Assembly: GCF_937616625.2 (NCBI RefSeq)
Contig: NC_065575.1
Coordinates: 7,881,501-7,945,500, forward strand
Length of the DNA: 64,000 nucleotides
Origin: Mercurialis annua
Taxonomy: Eukaryota; Streptophyta; Magnoliopsida; Malpighiales; Euphorbiaceae
Direction: 5' to 3'
Of this stretch, positions 33,838 through 45,480 are shown one piece after another. The notes below the pieces were generated by a model that saw only the letters and a program-made list of their open reading frames with translations, made no database searches and was not told the DNA's origin. Numbering within the stretch: position 1 is the stretch's first letter; each line of letters starts with the position of its first letter. A program made the translations under genes and the position numbers.

Positions 33838-34547
33838 ATGAAGATCGTCGCCGCTTTTTTGCTTGCCGTTTTGGGAGGCAACACCAGCCCCACCGCCGAT
33901 GATTTGAAGAAAATTCTAGGATCCGGTACTTTGTTTTTTTCTACTGTTTTATCAGTTTACCTAATTGATAAATCTAATTAGGTTTTTAGGTTTAGATTTT
34001 CATTTAGATTTCTGAAATAAATGAAATACTTGCTATTGTTTTTCTTACGAGCATTCTGAGATTTCAATGTTTTGCTTTTTTCGATTCTGGAAATTAAATA
34101 GTTGGGGGTGTTTGATTTGCTTAAGAGCATTCTGATGATGGGCCATTTTGTTTATATTTGAAAGTTTGTTTTTTATGTCAATTAAGTGTGTTTGATCTGC
34201 AGTTGGCATTGATGCTGATGAGGACAGAATGGAGTTGTTGCTGTCTCAAGTCAAGGGAAAGGACGTAACCGAGTTGATTGCTTCTGGAAGGGAGAAACTA
34301 GCTTCAGTGCCGTCTGGCGGTGGTGTTGCTATGGCTACATCCGCAGCCCCTGCTGCTGGAGGTGGCGCTGCAGCCCCTGCTGCTGAGGCCAAAAAGGAGG
34401 AGAAGGTTGAGGAGAAGGAAGAGTCTGACGATGTAAGCGTTTCTTTCCGATTTATAATTAGTTAAGTCTTATTATTGGTTTGGTGTTTTGATTGCTTACT
34501 TGAATTTCATTTTGCTGCAGGATATGGGTTTCAGCCTCTTTGATTAA
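33838..34547 (+). CDS. RPP2: 60S acidic ribosomal protein P2
   Basis: Component of the ribosomal stalk, which recruits and activates elongation factors on the large subunit. Three coding exons: 33838-33925, 34203-34432 and 34521-34547. Introns have GT/AG borders and phases 1 and 0, giving 114 residues, the usual length. The N-terminal dimerisation part reads [20 protein letters not shown] then [18 protein letters not shown] flexible Ala/Gly-rich hinge follows ([20 protein letters not shown]). The acidic tail ends [10 protein letters not shown], the conserved P-protein C-terminus that contacts elongation factors and serves as a phosphorylation site. A further intron lies in the 5' UTR (about 33756-33831), common in this gene class. 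Start: the ATG 3 bases after the 5'-UTR exon resumes gives the canonical N-terminus. An intact, probably highly expressed host gene. Confidence 0.96.
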
Positions 34548-35510
34548 GTCTGGTCTTGGATTGTATCTTTTTTTCTTTCTACTTAGTCTTTGTTAGTTGA
34601 AATTATTACAAGCTGAGTATTTTTGTCTGGAATTGAACTTTATAATTAATTTAAAGAATTTCATCGTTTAACTGTTAATTTTTGGAATTGAGTTCAATTT
34701 GTTGTTCCGACTCTGTTTCACTGCTTTTGCTTTGATGTTCTCTTCTACTTGTTTGGATGAGTGGCGGTGGTGTCATTGCTTGTTGAATCTTTAAGCAATT
34801 TTATAGTTGTGCATGCCTCGTGCTAATACCATTATGTTTTACTGGAAATTTAATTTGGCCGAGTCGAGCTGGATATGAGCTCAATTTGCTGCTCTGCTTC
34901 GAGCTGTAATTGATCTGCTCTTTGTCAGTCCACTGATTCACTTCTATTGTTGTAGCAATTTCATATTTTTTGTTAATGTCAAGTGTGAGTTATGCAAGAT
35001 TGTGCCTTTGAGCTAGTTATACAAGCTTAAGGTTGAGGATGTGTGTTCTTAAATATTCAAGTTTCTGCTTGAATGATTCTCATACAACATGAACTGCAAT
35101 AAAAACATAATCGTTAGAAAGTTTACTGTATTTTTATGTATTAAAATGGTTTCCTTCATAATAATGAAATGTAATGAATTATGATTTGGATCTCAATACA
35201 GATGTATAGAAGCCAATGTGTTGAAATAAATCAACTATTATTTTAATGATTTAATACTCTTGTTTAGACTTATTAATCTAATTGATATTAGAGTTTGGAC
35301 TTGAGATTACATTAAAGTAGGTCGATTAATTATTTTGAGTCAATTTTCAGTGTTTGAGCTGATTTGTGTTGTCCAGTCTGTTTACTCTTCTAAGGTTAAC
35401 CAATTTAGATTTCTTTGTCGACTGATGAGCGGTTTTCTTTAATCTTTCATTGCATTTATTTAGCTGCATATTAGCTACATTCACTTACCATCCATGTTTG
35501 CTTTTGACAT
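34548..35510. other. 3' UTR and flank of P2, partly duplicated at 48.6 kb
   Basis: The 3' UTR lies within roughly 34548-34700. From about 34850 the sequence (AATTTAATTTGGCCGAGT..CTGCTCTGCTTCGAGCTGTA) also occurs at 48608 onward, and the block TAGCTGCATTCACTTAC..ATCCATG at about 35460-35500 recurs at about 48836-48860. No gene in the flank itself. Confidence 0.7.
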
Positions 35511-36300
35511 ACTCCCTCCATTTCTATTTAATTATCGTTCTAGAGTTATGCACACATTTTAAGAATGAGTTTAATATGTCTCATGTTCCTATTCTACCTT
35601 TTATAAATACTAGTTTTGCTTTACGTGGTCCACACGTGGCTCGTACTGTGTCTCGTCAAAAAATGATAATTATATTTATTAGAAATTATGGTAAATTATA
35701 TTTATGTTTAAATACTAATTATTTCTATAATTAATAATTATATTTGAATATAAAATATCAAATAATAATTAATAATTAATTTAGTAATAATTAAATATTT
35801 GAAATAGCTATTTTATCTGAACATAAATGAGATATAAGCTAAATAATATTAAAATATTAAAAATAGTCTAGTCTATTCTATAATATAATTTATTTTTCTT
35901 AGGATTATAAATTTTACTAAATATGAATTTAATATTAGAGAGGCTATATACCATTATAATATTACAAATTCTATTATATATTTACTTTGTATTAGAAATA
36001 TAAATTTTGTTAATTTTTGATTTGATTTTATATCCTTGACTCATGTACCAAGTGTTGGGTTAGGAAAATAATTTTTAGTTGGATTTGGAATGAAACCGTA
36101 TAAGAACGTTTATTCTTCCTAAGCTACTTTTTTGGGTTAGGAGTATAATTTGATATCGATAACAATTCTTTTCTTTTCTTAAATAACAATATAGATCAAA
36201 TCAATCAATAAGCTACTTAAGTATATCATATATAATTGAGAGGACCAACGGAGCCCTCTCATTATTTCTCACTAAATAGAGTTCTCTCATCGTTTCCAAA
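35511..36300. other. AT-rich DNA with a single Stowaway-like end
   Basis: ACTCCCTCCATTTCTATTTA at 35511 looks like a left Stowaway end preceded by TA-rich DNA, with no right end recognised. The rest is AT-rich without genes. Confidence 0.45.
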
Positions 36301-37309
36301 TTTTTTAAAACACTTATTTTGATTTAATTTTAAATTTACAGAGTGTGAATCCTAATCTAAATCAACTTTCTAAAAAAGCAAGTGACCCCAATTTAATTTT
36401 TTTTATTATAATAATACTTAGTTTTTTTATTATTTTTTACTCTAAGTATTTTTTTTATTATAATAATACTTTCTTTCTTCTTCATTTCCAACAAAACTCA
36501 TTACATCTTCAAGCAAAATTCTCCACATTCCAGGCAACCAAACATCAAAACTCTATCAAATTTCAGCAAACCTCATTCCATCTTCAACCAAAATTTCAGC
36601 AAACTTCCAATAAGCAAATTCAAGCAAAAATCAGCTAACAAAAACCAACGTCAAATTCTCTATCTTTAAATGTGAGTTTGCTTTCTTTATTATTTTTGAA
36701 TTCAACTTCTTATACGGTTTCTTTTTTCCTGCAGCAGTAGCAGCAGTATAGTTCCGATTATCTTCAGACTCTTTACCTTTAATGATCTGACGAATGTGAT
36801 ACCAATAAAAATAGTTTAGACTCCTTGATTTTTTCTTTTGAGAATTAATAATAGAAATAAAAAATCTGCTCTTTTTTAAACTACGTAGGCGGAGGAAAAA
36901 AAACAGTTTATATGAATTAAAGTGAAGATACAATTTATATAAATTAAGAAGTTTAGGGTAAGTTAAATACTCAATTAAAAATTAAATTAAAATAAGTTTT
37001 TATATAAATTAAGAAGTTTAGTGTAAGTTAAATAGTTATTTATAAATTAAATTTAAATACGTGTTTTCAGAAAGGTGGGAACTCACCAAAATTAATCTTC
37101 TACTTAATCATTAGTATACAATTTTAAAGAGGGGATTTTTTATATTTTATTTTTTTATTTTATATTATTTTTAAATACATTTATAGGTCATATCTTTTTT
37201 TTAAATCAATTTTTTTCTTTAATTTTAAAAATACATTTTTTCACTTTCTAATGATTTATTCTCTTTTATATATATATTGGTATTTTTTTTATTTTTTTAT
37301 CGTGTTTTC
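36301..37309. other. AT-rich DNA with minor direct repeats
   Basis: TATATAAATTAAGAAGTTTAG occurs twice about 64 bp apart (36937 and 37001). A pyrimidine/adenine-rich stretch at 36480-36640 repeats TTCAAGCAAAA-like phrases. No gene supported. Confidence 0.45.
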
Positions 37310-37630
37310 TAGTATAACTATGATGTTTTATAGTATATCTATGATTTTTGGTGTAACTATGGTGTTTTATAGTGTATTTATGATGTTTTTAATGTAACTA
37401 TGGTGTTTTTATAGTGTATATATGGCGTATATATAGTGTACCTATAGTGTTTTTATAGTGTATACTATATAATACTGCAAATACATCATAAACACTGCAA
37501 ATACACTATAGATTCACTAGAATAATACTAGAAAAACATCGCTATAAGAGAAAAGCACCATAAATACACTATATATACATCACAAATACACTATAACATA
37601 GATACACCATAAAAACATTGCAAATACACC
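37310..37630. repeat. Large imperfect palindrome of ~20-bp units
   Basis: The left half repeats TATGGTGTTTTATAGTGTAT-like units on the plus strand. The right half repeats the complements (ATACACTATA, CATAAACACTGCAAATACAC). The centre is near 37460. Probably a fold-back element. Confidence 0.7.
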
Positions 37631-38748
37631 TTATTCAATTAGTTGTTTACAAAATCAGTATCATCAAAATAAAAAAACAAATTTATGAACAAGAGAAAGA
37701 CAAAATAATTATATTACCAATAGAAAAATTTTATAAACAAAAATAGATTTACGATAATTTATTTTTAAAAAATCCAAATTATCATAAAAAACCTAAACAA
37801 TTACAAAAAATCTAAAAACAATGCCGAGAAATCCATCAGAAGAGACACGGTGACAATAAAATAAATGGAAGAATCGCGGCGATGAGAAATTCACCGGAAA
37901 AAACGCGATAACGAGAAAATCACGACGACAAATCGAAAGGAAGACGTGCGACGACATGATGGAAGAAAACGATGTGCGGTTGTAGTAGACGAACAGAAGA
38001 GAAATTTGAGAGAAGTAGACAAATGGAAGAGACGAAAAGAAAAATTTGAGAGGAAAAAAGTGGAGACAGCGAAATGTGTGGCGGCGACGTGAAAAATATG
38101 ACCTAAAATGAGTTGAAGCCTTCTATAAATAGTATGGTTTTGGGTTAAATGTAAATTCATACACCAATTTTGACCTATTTGCAATTAAAACATAAACTTT
38201 TAAACTTGGCAATGTCGGTAATGAACTTTGCACTTTTGGCGATACACCGATTATTTTTCGGGACAGTTTTGCTGAGTTAGAAGCCGGAAAGAACACGTAT
38301 TCCGACCCAATGAATTTCAGAATTTGCCACGTAATTTGACACGTTTGCAAATGAAATCACAAACTTTAGCGTAATTTGCATTTACAATACTAATTTTAAA
38401 ATTTTGGCAAAAACAGGCATCAACTTTTACTTTTTGGCAAATCAAAACACCGTATAAAGTATAGAAGTATATATATGCGTTATTTGCATACAGAAAGTGA
38501 GAAGGCTGTTCTCATCTTCTGCAAATCAGCCATTCTCTCCTTTATTTTTCATTTTCATGTTCTTCATTTACCAGTAATATTATTCATCTCCTTCTTGCAA
38601 AAAAAAAAACGATCTGAGTATATTTATTTTTTTAAAAGATGATTTAGGTTTTGTTTGCAATTATGGCTAAAATTTTAAATTTTATTTTTTAAAACCAAAG
38701 CCTTCAATTGTTATCAATTACGACCTCTTTTTAGAAGTTAGATAATGT
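37631..38748. other. Intergenic DNA, no gene recognised
   Basis: The stretch 37830-38100 is unusually purine-rich with many CGA/GAC steps for this window, but no frame has a known domain. From 38131 to 38460 degenerate repeats with AAACTTT and TTTGGCAA motifs look transposon-derived. Confidence 0.4.
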
Positions 38749-38757
38749 TTTAAAATT

Positions 38758-39122
38758 GGCTTAACCTATTTTAAGGTCCCTAAACTATATATTTTTAGTT
38801 TATTAGGTTTTTAAACTTCTATTTGACTTTTTTGGGTTCTTAAACTTTCATTTTTCGATTCATAAGATCTTTCAACTTTTATTTGCCTTTCTCAAGTCCC
38901 TAATTGTTTATTTTTTGGTTCACTGGGCCTTAAATGGATCTTCGTTTAAGGACATATTGATCCAAAAAACAAAAGTTTAAGGACGTGAGAAAGTCAAATA
39001 AAAATTAATGGACCTGATGAACCAAAAAATAAAATTTTAAGGATTTCTGAAAGCTAAATAAAAGTTGAAGGACTTGATGAACCAAAAGATGAAAGTTTAA
39101 GGACCTTAAAATGGGTTTAACC
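38758..39122. mobile_element. Mutator-like MITE, near-palindromic, 9-bp duplication
   Basis: The exact 9-bp duplication TTTAAAATT lies at 38749-38757 and 39123-39131. Ends GGCTTAACCTATTTTAAGGT and its inverse (ACCTTAAAATGGGTTTAACC). Inner sequence repeats TTTAAGGAC/GTCCCTAA motifs in opposite orientations. It appears inserted in an older element whose halves flank it (about 38640-38748 and 39132-39215). Confidence 0.92.
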
Positions 39123-39131
39123 TTTAAAATT

Positions 39132-40214
39132 TGGTCGTAATTGATAGAAGATGCAAAAGTTTGAATTTTAAAAAATAAAACTCAAAGTTTTGGTTCAAAT
39201 TGGACATAATTATGGGTGTACATTGGTTGGTTTGACCTTTTTACTCAAAACTGATTGATTTTTTATTCATAAAAAAACCGAACCGAAATTAAGGTTAAAA
39301 TTCGATTCGGTCGGTAACTGATATATATTACATAATATAAAATAATAACAATTACATCTATTGTTCGGGTTCGAATCTTGATGCTGCCTGTTATACATTT
39401 TTACTTAAAAATAAATAATATAACACTAAAATACAACAGTGGGAGTTGAACTCATACCCTATGAGACCTATATGAGCATTCTACCATTAGACTACTGTTA
39501 TAACATTTTATATATGAGAGATTTTTAGGTAGACCGAGTCTATCACATCATCCGTAGATTAAACCAATCACGTTATAACATGTCATTAAAATAATTTAGT
39601 CGTAATTAATAAAAATTTGTAAAGATTTAAATTTAAAAAATGATTAGACCAAATATAAACTTTATGTAATGCCTAAGAACTGATGCTGTAATAAATTCCA
39701 ACAACCATTATACTACTGTAACTGCTACTTGAAAATTATTGCCAGAGAATTTCTATTTTAAACCAGATGACACCATGCATTACAAAATGAAATGTAGATT
39801 ATAAAAAGTCTAATTTTAATTAAATTAATTAAGACCAGTGGGATGAAAGTCTTGACTTCATACCTCCACACTCATACTTTAAGAGATTTATTTAAGGGAT
39901 ACACGTGGTATCCTACTGATAATGTACGACAATATCTAACCACAAACATCTGAAACTCTAGCAGTCGATTAACATTTATGCTAAAAGAAAATCAACACCA
40001 TTTATTTTATAGTGAATGATAAAAATTGGACAACTTGCCTCTTTTAGTTAAAATAAAATTGAGGAAATTCGAATCCAAAACAAAAAAAATTATTTCCTAA
40101 ATTCTTGTCCGGGCTATTCTGTAAACTTGCATGAGTGTGGATACTTTAATTTTATTGAGACCGTATTGGTAAAGATTCATGGAACCAGTACACCTAAATT
40201 GCACACTGACTTAA
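39132..40214. other. Decayed repeats and a tRNA-like stretch
   Basis: 39132-39215 is the right half of the older MITE split by 38758-39122. 39214-39320 looks like one end of a CCGAA-rich hAT element (GGGTGTACATTGG). 39590-39660 resembles one end of the MITE at 51834. No gene seen. Confidence 0.45.
39434..39500 (-). tRNA. Degenerate tRNA-like sequence (probable pseudo-tRNA or SINE part)
   Basis: On the minus strand a 67-base stretch starts TAACAGTAGTCTAATGGTAG and ends ACTCCCACTGTTG. The 7-base ends can pair (one U-G pair), the A-box TAGTCTAATGG is good and a T-loop-like GAGTTCAACTC is present. The anticodon arm and T-stem do not fold well, so a working tRNA is unlikely. Confidence 0.25.
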
Positions 40215-40970
40215 TGTAATATCTCAAAATTTTAAGTTTTAAAATAAGCCACTCATCCCGGTTTGAGCAATCGAGATTATAAAAATAATATTTAAAATTC
40301 AAATTTTGAATTTAAATACTTAAAAAGGTCTATAAAAATATAAGAAGTATAAAAAATTAATTTAGAAATTTTTGGGTAAAAATAGAATAATTTTTAAGCA
40401 ATTTGAGCGTAAAATTGCAAAAATAATCAATATAAATTAAGTTTTTGGAAAAGTTAAAATCAAAAGTGGGAAAAGTTAAAATCGTAAGTGGTAAAAGTTA
40501 GTTTTGACCTCTAATTTTTTGATTAATTACAAAATTGTCTATAGGACTAGAATGGACCTTTGTTCAATTGAGGATATAAGTTACCAACCCAAACCCTTAA
40601 TTGTAGACCTTTGAGTGCCAAATACCACCCATAACCAGCTAATAATCACCCATAGACCTTAACCTTTAACAAATCTATCAGTAAACTCTCCGATCCTTAA
40701 AAACTGTTAGTAAACTCTCCAATTTTTGTGGTGGTGCTCATTCACGGTTCTTATAGACGAAAATAACCCTACAAAAAGGCGGCTGGTGGCGCCAAAAAGA
40801 CAAAAAAATTGACGGCGCCAGGTCATCAAAAATCCAAAAACCTTTAAAACACCCAAGACACCCCTAAAAAATTTTAATCAAACTAAGACTTAACCACACT
40901 CAAACCAATCAAACAACCCAACGAATCATACTAAATCCAACCGAACCAGCCTTTCAACCACCACGCGCCG
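40215..40970 (+). mobile_element. LTR fragment, same family as 27507-27687
   Basis: Begins TGTAATATCTCAAAATTTTA, then CATCCCGGTTTGAGCAATCG, GAATTTAAATACTTAAAAAG and a block of AAAAGTTAAAATC repeats. The start and block order match the minus-strand fragment at 27.6 kb. Its end is not defined; GGCGGCTGGTGGCGCC near 40782 is unusually GC-rich for the region. Confidence 0.55.
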
Positions 40971-40972
40971 TC

Positions 40973-41023
40973 GGTAGTTGATTTTCTATTTACAAATTTG
41001 GTAGTTGATTTTCTATTTACAAA
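40973..41023 (+). repeat. 27-bp tandem duplication
   Basis: GGTAGTTGATTTTCTATTTA plus CAAA occurs at 40973 and 41000. Confidence 0.85.
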
Positions 41024-41129
41024 GGATGTTTGTAGTATTATGTTTGATAATACGGAGTTGGGTATGGATATGTACAAAATGTTCTTTATTATTTGATTAA
41101 AGATGTTTAATGCAAAAGATGTTATTGGA

Positions 41130-41760
41130 AATTAATACCATAAGTTATCAAACTTCTAAACAACTTTGACACTTATGATTAGGACATATTGCAAAAGATA
41201 GATATAACAAGTTAGATAGGATGAGAATCTTGAGTAATCAAGATTTTGCATCGCTTCCGACTTGTGAGTCGTATCTTAAAGATAAAATGACCTGATCATT
41301 CTTTGTGGTACAAAGTGGAAGAGCCAAATCCGTTTAAAAGATCATATATAGTGATGTATATGGTACGTTTATAGAGACAGACCAATGTAACTACTTATAC
41401 TTCATTTTCTATATCGATGATCTATCACGATATAGTTAAGTTTGTCTTATGAAGAACAAACATGAAGATTTTGAAATGTTCAAATAACATCAAGAATGAA
41501 GTAAAAAACCAAATTGGAAAAAGTATTAAAACTTTACGATGTGATCGAAAAGAGAAGAATACTTGGGTACAAAATTTAGTACAATCCTAAAAGAAATGTG
41601 GTATTATTTTTCAACTTACTCACTGGGAACACCATGGTTGAATGGTGTATCTGTCAAGAAGGAGGTATCGTACAATGTTGGACCTGATACAATCAATAAT
41701 GAGCTATATACTGACTTATACATCTCGTTATGAGGTTAAACACTTCTTATCGCAAATAAA
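41130..41760 (+). pseudogene. Ty1/copia integrase remnant
   Basis: Broken frames on the plus strand still read GAG-pre-integrase and integrase blocks: DLGHIAKDRYNKLDRMRILS, LPTCESYLKDKMT, YSDVYGTFIETDQCNYLYFI and IDDLSRYS. Further on, GIIFQLTHWEHHG*MVYLS is recognisable as the decayed GTPQLNGVSERRNRT region. Stop codons and frameshifts throughout. No LTR boundaries assigned. Confidence 0.85.
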
Positions 41761-42003
41761 ACTCTAAATTAAATTCCAACTAAATTCGCTCCATGAAATA
41801 TGGTATGGAATTAAGTCTTAAGAATGTTAAGATTTGAGGATGTTCGGAACATATCAGGTAACTGATATCCGAAACTAAAACATAATACATTTACCGATCA
41901 AATAAAAAGCACTCACCAAAACGTCAGAACCAAGTTAGAAGCAACCTCTATCCCACCGGCCGCATACAAGGGTATATAGTATTAGAGTTAAACTAACACA
42001 AGA

Positions 42004-42471
42004 TATTTGTTAAACTATTGTAAGATTTTGCTCTGAACTTTCATTGATCTCAAAATAAATGCAATAAAGTTGAAAAAGTGGGAAAAACCCTAAAGTGCTC
42101 TCTGCCCTCTCTCCTCACCAAGCAGCAGCCATCTTCCTTTTTTTGCCATGGGAGGTGATTTTTGGCATTATTAGACTAAAAATCACCTCACTAAATCCAT
42201 TATTTAGCTTGTATTTTTATTTTATCAGTTTATTATAGTTTTTTCCAAGTTTTTTTGCTATCTCAACCATTTTTGGTTTAGATTTAGAAGTTTTTCTAGT
42301 TTTTCCTTAATTGAGTTAGATTTATTCTATTCTAACTTAAGGTTAGTATGTCTTCACCTTTTGGAGTAGTTTTTGCGGTTCGAGAGAATCAGATTCCAAG
42401 AAATTTGTTAAAAATCTATAAGACTTTTCTCTAAGTTTTCATTGATCTCAAAACAAATGCAATAAAGTTGC
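42004..42471. repeat. ~65-bp direct repeats flanking a LINE 5'-UTR-like segment
   Basis: TTTCATTGATCTCAAAATAA..GCAATAAAGTTG at about 42042-42072 recurs at about 42438-42471, with similar upstream bases (TTGTTAAA..TAAGA). Between them, 42153-42164 and 42179-42190 form a perfect 12-bp stem shared with the short LINE at 28.8 kb. Confidence 0.65.
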
Positions 42472-42479
42472 ACAAAACT

Positions 42480-43294
42480 TTGACAATGGCTACATTAAAA
42501 GGATAATCATAATCACGAAATCGATACTTATGAGTAATTGATTCTAGGGGTTACTGTATTTTACAAGAATTGCAAAATGGTAACCGAACTTCAAAACGTA
42601 ACAAAATGGTTACTAAACTTGTAAATTTCTAATTTTGAGAGGTTTCTAAGTGTTTTACGGTCAAATTATACATATATAGTAATCAAATTTTGATTATTTA
42701 TGACAAATAATACCTTATATTTTATATGTACACATAATCAAGAAAAAATCGACTCGAATAGTTTTTCTCCAGCGACTAAAAATCCTTCTATCTTAACAAA
42801 ACAAAATAGTATAATAACCAAAATGTTATGTTTTGAAGTTCGGTCATCATTTTACAATTTTTAAAAAAGTACAGTCACTTTCAAAATCAATTACCCCGCT
42901 ACTTCTAAAAGATGATATTACAAAGTTTTTGGTCACTAAAGTTTTGTCCCTAATTTAAATTTTAGTTGCAGTGAGATGAACTCCTATATAAATGAAGCCT
43001 ATAGCCATATTGTTTGTGCTACACTACATAGCATCATTCCAATTTCTATAAAGAACAACTTAATTGCAAGAATGTTCCATAACAATCACCACTTATATGC
43101 ATGCATTTTGCAGTTCAAAATGAGAATAACAACTCTATGATATAGGCCACCATCATCAGTCATCAATAACCTCAATGATCTGAAGAAAATAAGTAGAATA
43201 TCATATATATTTTTACTGTGGCCTTTTTACCATTAACCACCATATTTTTTTGTCTTTAACTGCAAATAAGGACAAACTGGCCAACTATTTATTA
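42480..43294. other. AT-rich intergenic DNA
   Basis: 42530-42900 has inverted phrases (ACCGAACTTCAAAACGTAAC and GTTTTGAAGTTCGGTCATCA), probably the arms of a decayed inverted-repeat element. No gene. Confidence 0.5.
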
Positions 43295-43597
43295 CTCCCT
43301 CTGTCCCAAAATAGGCAATGAAATTTTAATGAATTTAAAAGAAATTGTATTGAGAAGCAATTTGTAAGAAAGTTAAATTCCCAATATAAAATGAGTTAAG
43401 ACATAAGAAAATGTCATGTTTGTCCTTATTAATATAGTGGTAATTTTTGTCTTTTGTGAATTTTGTTGTCTTTTCAAGATATTCTCTATAATTAATGAGG
43501 GTATGTTAGAGAACTACTTAATAAAGTAAATATCTAGTGCCTATAATTTGGGACAAAAAAAATGGAAATAGTGCCTATCAATTTGGGACGGAGGGAG
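43295..43597. mobile_element. Stowaway-type MITE
   Basis: Ends CTCCCTCTGTCCCAAA and TTTGGGACGGAGGGAG, flanked by TA (43293-43294, 43598-43599). 303 bp. Confidence 0.93.
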
Positions 43598-44037
43598 TAT
43601 TATTTAAACACCAAAAGTTTTTTCTCTAACTTTAAATAAACACAACATGCAAATTCATCCGACCACTTCCATGCATATAGTTATACACATTACCACACAA
43701 TATAAAGTATCTGATTCAAATGCAAATTTTATAATAAAATATGTTTTTCAAATTATCACCCTTCTGTATAATATTTAGTTAAAATACCATAAAATTAAAT
43801 AAAATCATATAATTTAGCATAGAAAATGATCTAAAGTACTATATGAAAACTAAAAATATTAATATCCTAATTACCTAAATCCAATAACACCAAAATCAAA
43901 TTTAAAAACATAGATAGATAACTCTGATACCAAATTTCATTCAATAATAATCAAATTAATACATGAAAACTAATAATAATAATGTCCTCATTAGTTAGAC
44001 CAAAATTACATCAAAAACCTAAAAACTATCCTAAATA
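43598..44037. other. AT-rich DNA downstream of the B3 pseudogene
   Basis: No gene. It includes the presumed 3' end of the minus-strand B3 gene. Confidence 0.5.
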
Positions 44038-44960
44038 TTAAACTTGTTGTACAAATTGTTTATCTCCATTGTTCGGAATGGGGCGGCTGAGATTAATCAG
44101 TGCAAGCCAAAGTTGCCCCGGATCTTCTTCTTCAGCGATAGCAGCCTCTTCGTCGTCTCTGCTAGCCCTAAACGACCAGACCTGAATTGTGTCGCCTCGG
44201 TCGAAGAACTTTCTTTTGATTAGCTTCTCCGTCTTCTTATCATCATATTCATCCTTATTTCTCTCCATCACTTCAACCCACCGATGTCCTCAGGTTCAGA
44301 TTACGGGTACTCGGCATATTCCATGTTTTGAGAATCATATCAGACACAAAACCGCACGGCTCCAATAGTTTAACCTTCAACTCTTGTCCCTTCTCGTCCT
44401 TGGTAAGAAAGGTAGGGTCTTGTATTTGCAACTTAGGAATTGATAAACGATCGTGAGTTGGATTTACATCTGTGTTGTACAAGTATTTCTGTATCACCAG
44501 CTTCGCGTTTTGGCCTCCAAGAGCTCTAATTTGTGCTTCCGGCGCTTCTGGATTCAACGCTTTTGTTGATCTCACCATGGGCCTGGTACTTGGTTTCTTG
44601 ATATTCTTCTTCTCTTTGTTTTTTGGTTTCTTCGTCTGTTTCACTTCATGTTGGCTCTCAACAAACTTGCGTTTTCCACCGATGATATTTTCTTGATTTT
44701 GATAATCAAGATCATGTTCGATTCTTGAAGTAGACATAATTATGATCACGAGCGGAAGCGGGCGATCGTTTTCTTCGTGGAATAGGAGGAAACAGGCTAA
44801 GGTTGGAGTTGGAGACAAGAGAATGATTGAATGAAGTAGTAGTAGTAATGCTTAAGGCGTGTGATGAAAAAGCTGTGAGAACCTCGAACGGGTCTGTTGT
44901 TATTTTCTGAGCATCTGCCATGAACGTTGGATCTACAGGAATCACCATCATTCTCAACAA
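44038..44960 (-). pseudogene. B3-domain (DUF313-type) protein, broken by two frameshifts
   Basis: Three minus-strand frames fit together as one plant B3 protein of the DUF313 group, a family of likely DNA-binding nuclear proteins. 44960-44712 gives FMADAQKITTDPFEVLTAFS and a Ser/Asn-rich stretch. 44730-44273 gives a Lys-rich linker (KRKFVESQHEVKQTKKPKNK) and the first half of the B3 fold (DRLSIPKLQIQDPTFLTKDE, then LLEPCGFVSDMILKTWNM). 44285-44038 gives the second half (ERNKDEYDDKKTEKLIKRKF, then DRGDTIQVWSFR and LWLALINL). Frame changes fall near 44720 and near 44275. The second interrupts the domain, so it cannot be a start-site matter; the first could be if translation begins at MSTSRIEHD. 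A TATA-like run lies at about 44999-45010. Either a recent pseudogene or base-calling errors in the assembly. Confidence 0.75.
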
Positions 44961-45480
44961 AAGGAAAATATATTGACGACTGAAATGTAAATAGGTCCTT
45001 ATATATATAGAGCAGTGAATCCTGGTGGAGTCAATTGATTAATGTGGTTTGTTACTTCCTATTCAGCAAAGAATTAAACTATATGCGATCAGGTTTGTGG
45101 TAGTATAGTAGCCGTTGGATCCAAGCTTGAGCAGTTACACTAAATAATAGTTGGAGTTCGGGAGATATGCTCCAACGTGTTTGATTACATGAGATTCTGT
45201 TGTTGTTTAATGTGGTTTCTTACTTCTGAAAATAATTGCAATGGTTGGTCTTTAAGTTTGAAGTAAAAATTCAATTGATTAATGTGCTTTCTTACTTCTC
45301 TTTTTTTCCTATTCAGGACATAATTAAACTATATGCATTACTAGGGAAATAATATTGGACTATGAACGAGTTACTTCTAAGAAGTGAAAAATAGAACTAG
45401 CACAAATTTTGAAGTTCAATTTCATGTCAAATCCGAACCTATTCTACTATTCGGTTCAGTGATAGAGTGTTAGATACAAA
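44961..45480. other. Upstream of B3 pseudogene, no gene
   Basis: Contains the TATATATATA run at about 45001 and two loosely repeated phrases (AATGTGGTTTGTTACTTC-like at 45041, 45209 and 45276). Confidence 0.5.

Noticed and set aside
36345..36638. 97-codon plus-strand frame as a gene
   Set aside because: Phe/Gln/Asn-rich translation of a low-complexity repeat; no start context or homology cue.
37310..37630. CRISPR-like array
   Set aside because: Plant nuclear context, units imperfect and in opposite orientations; it is a palindrome, not repeat-spacer DNA.
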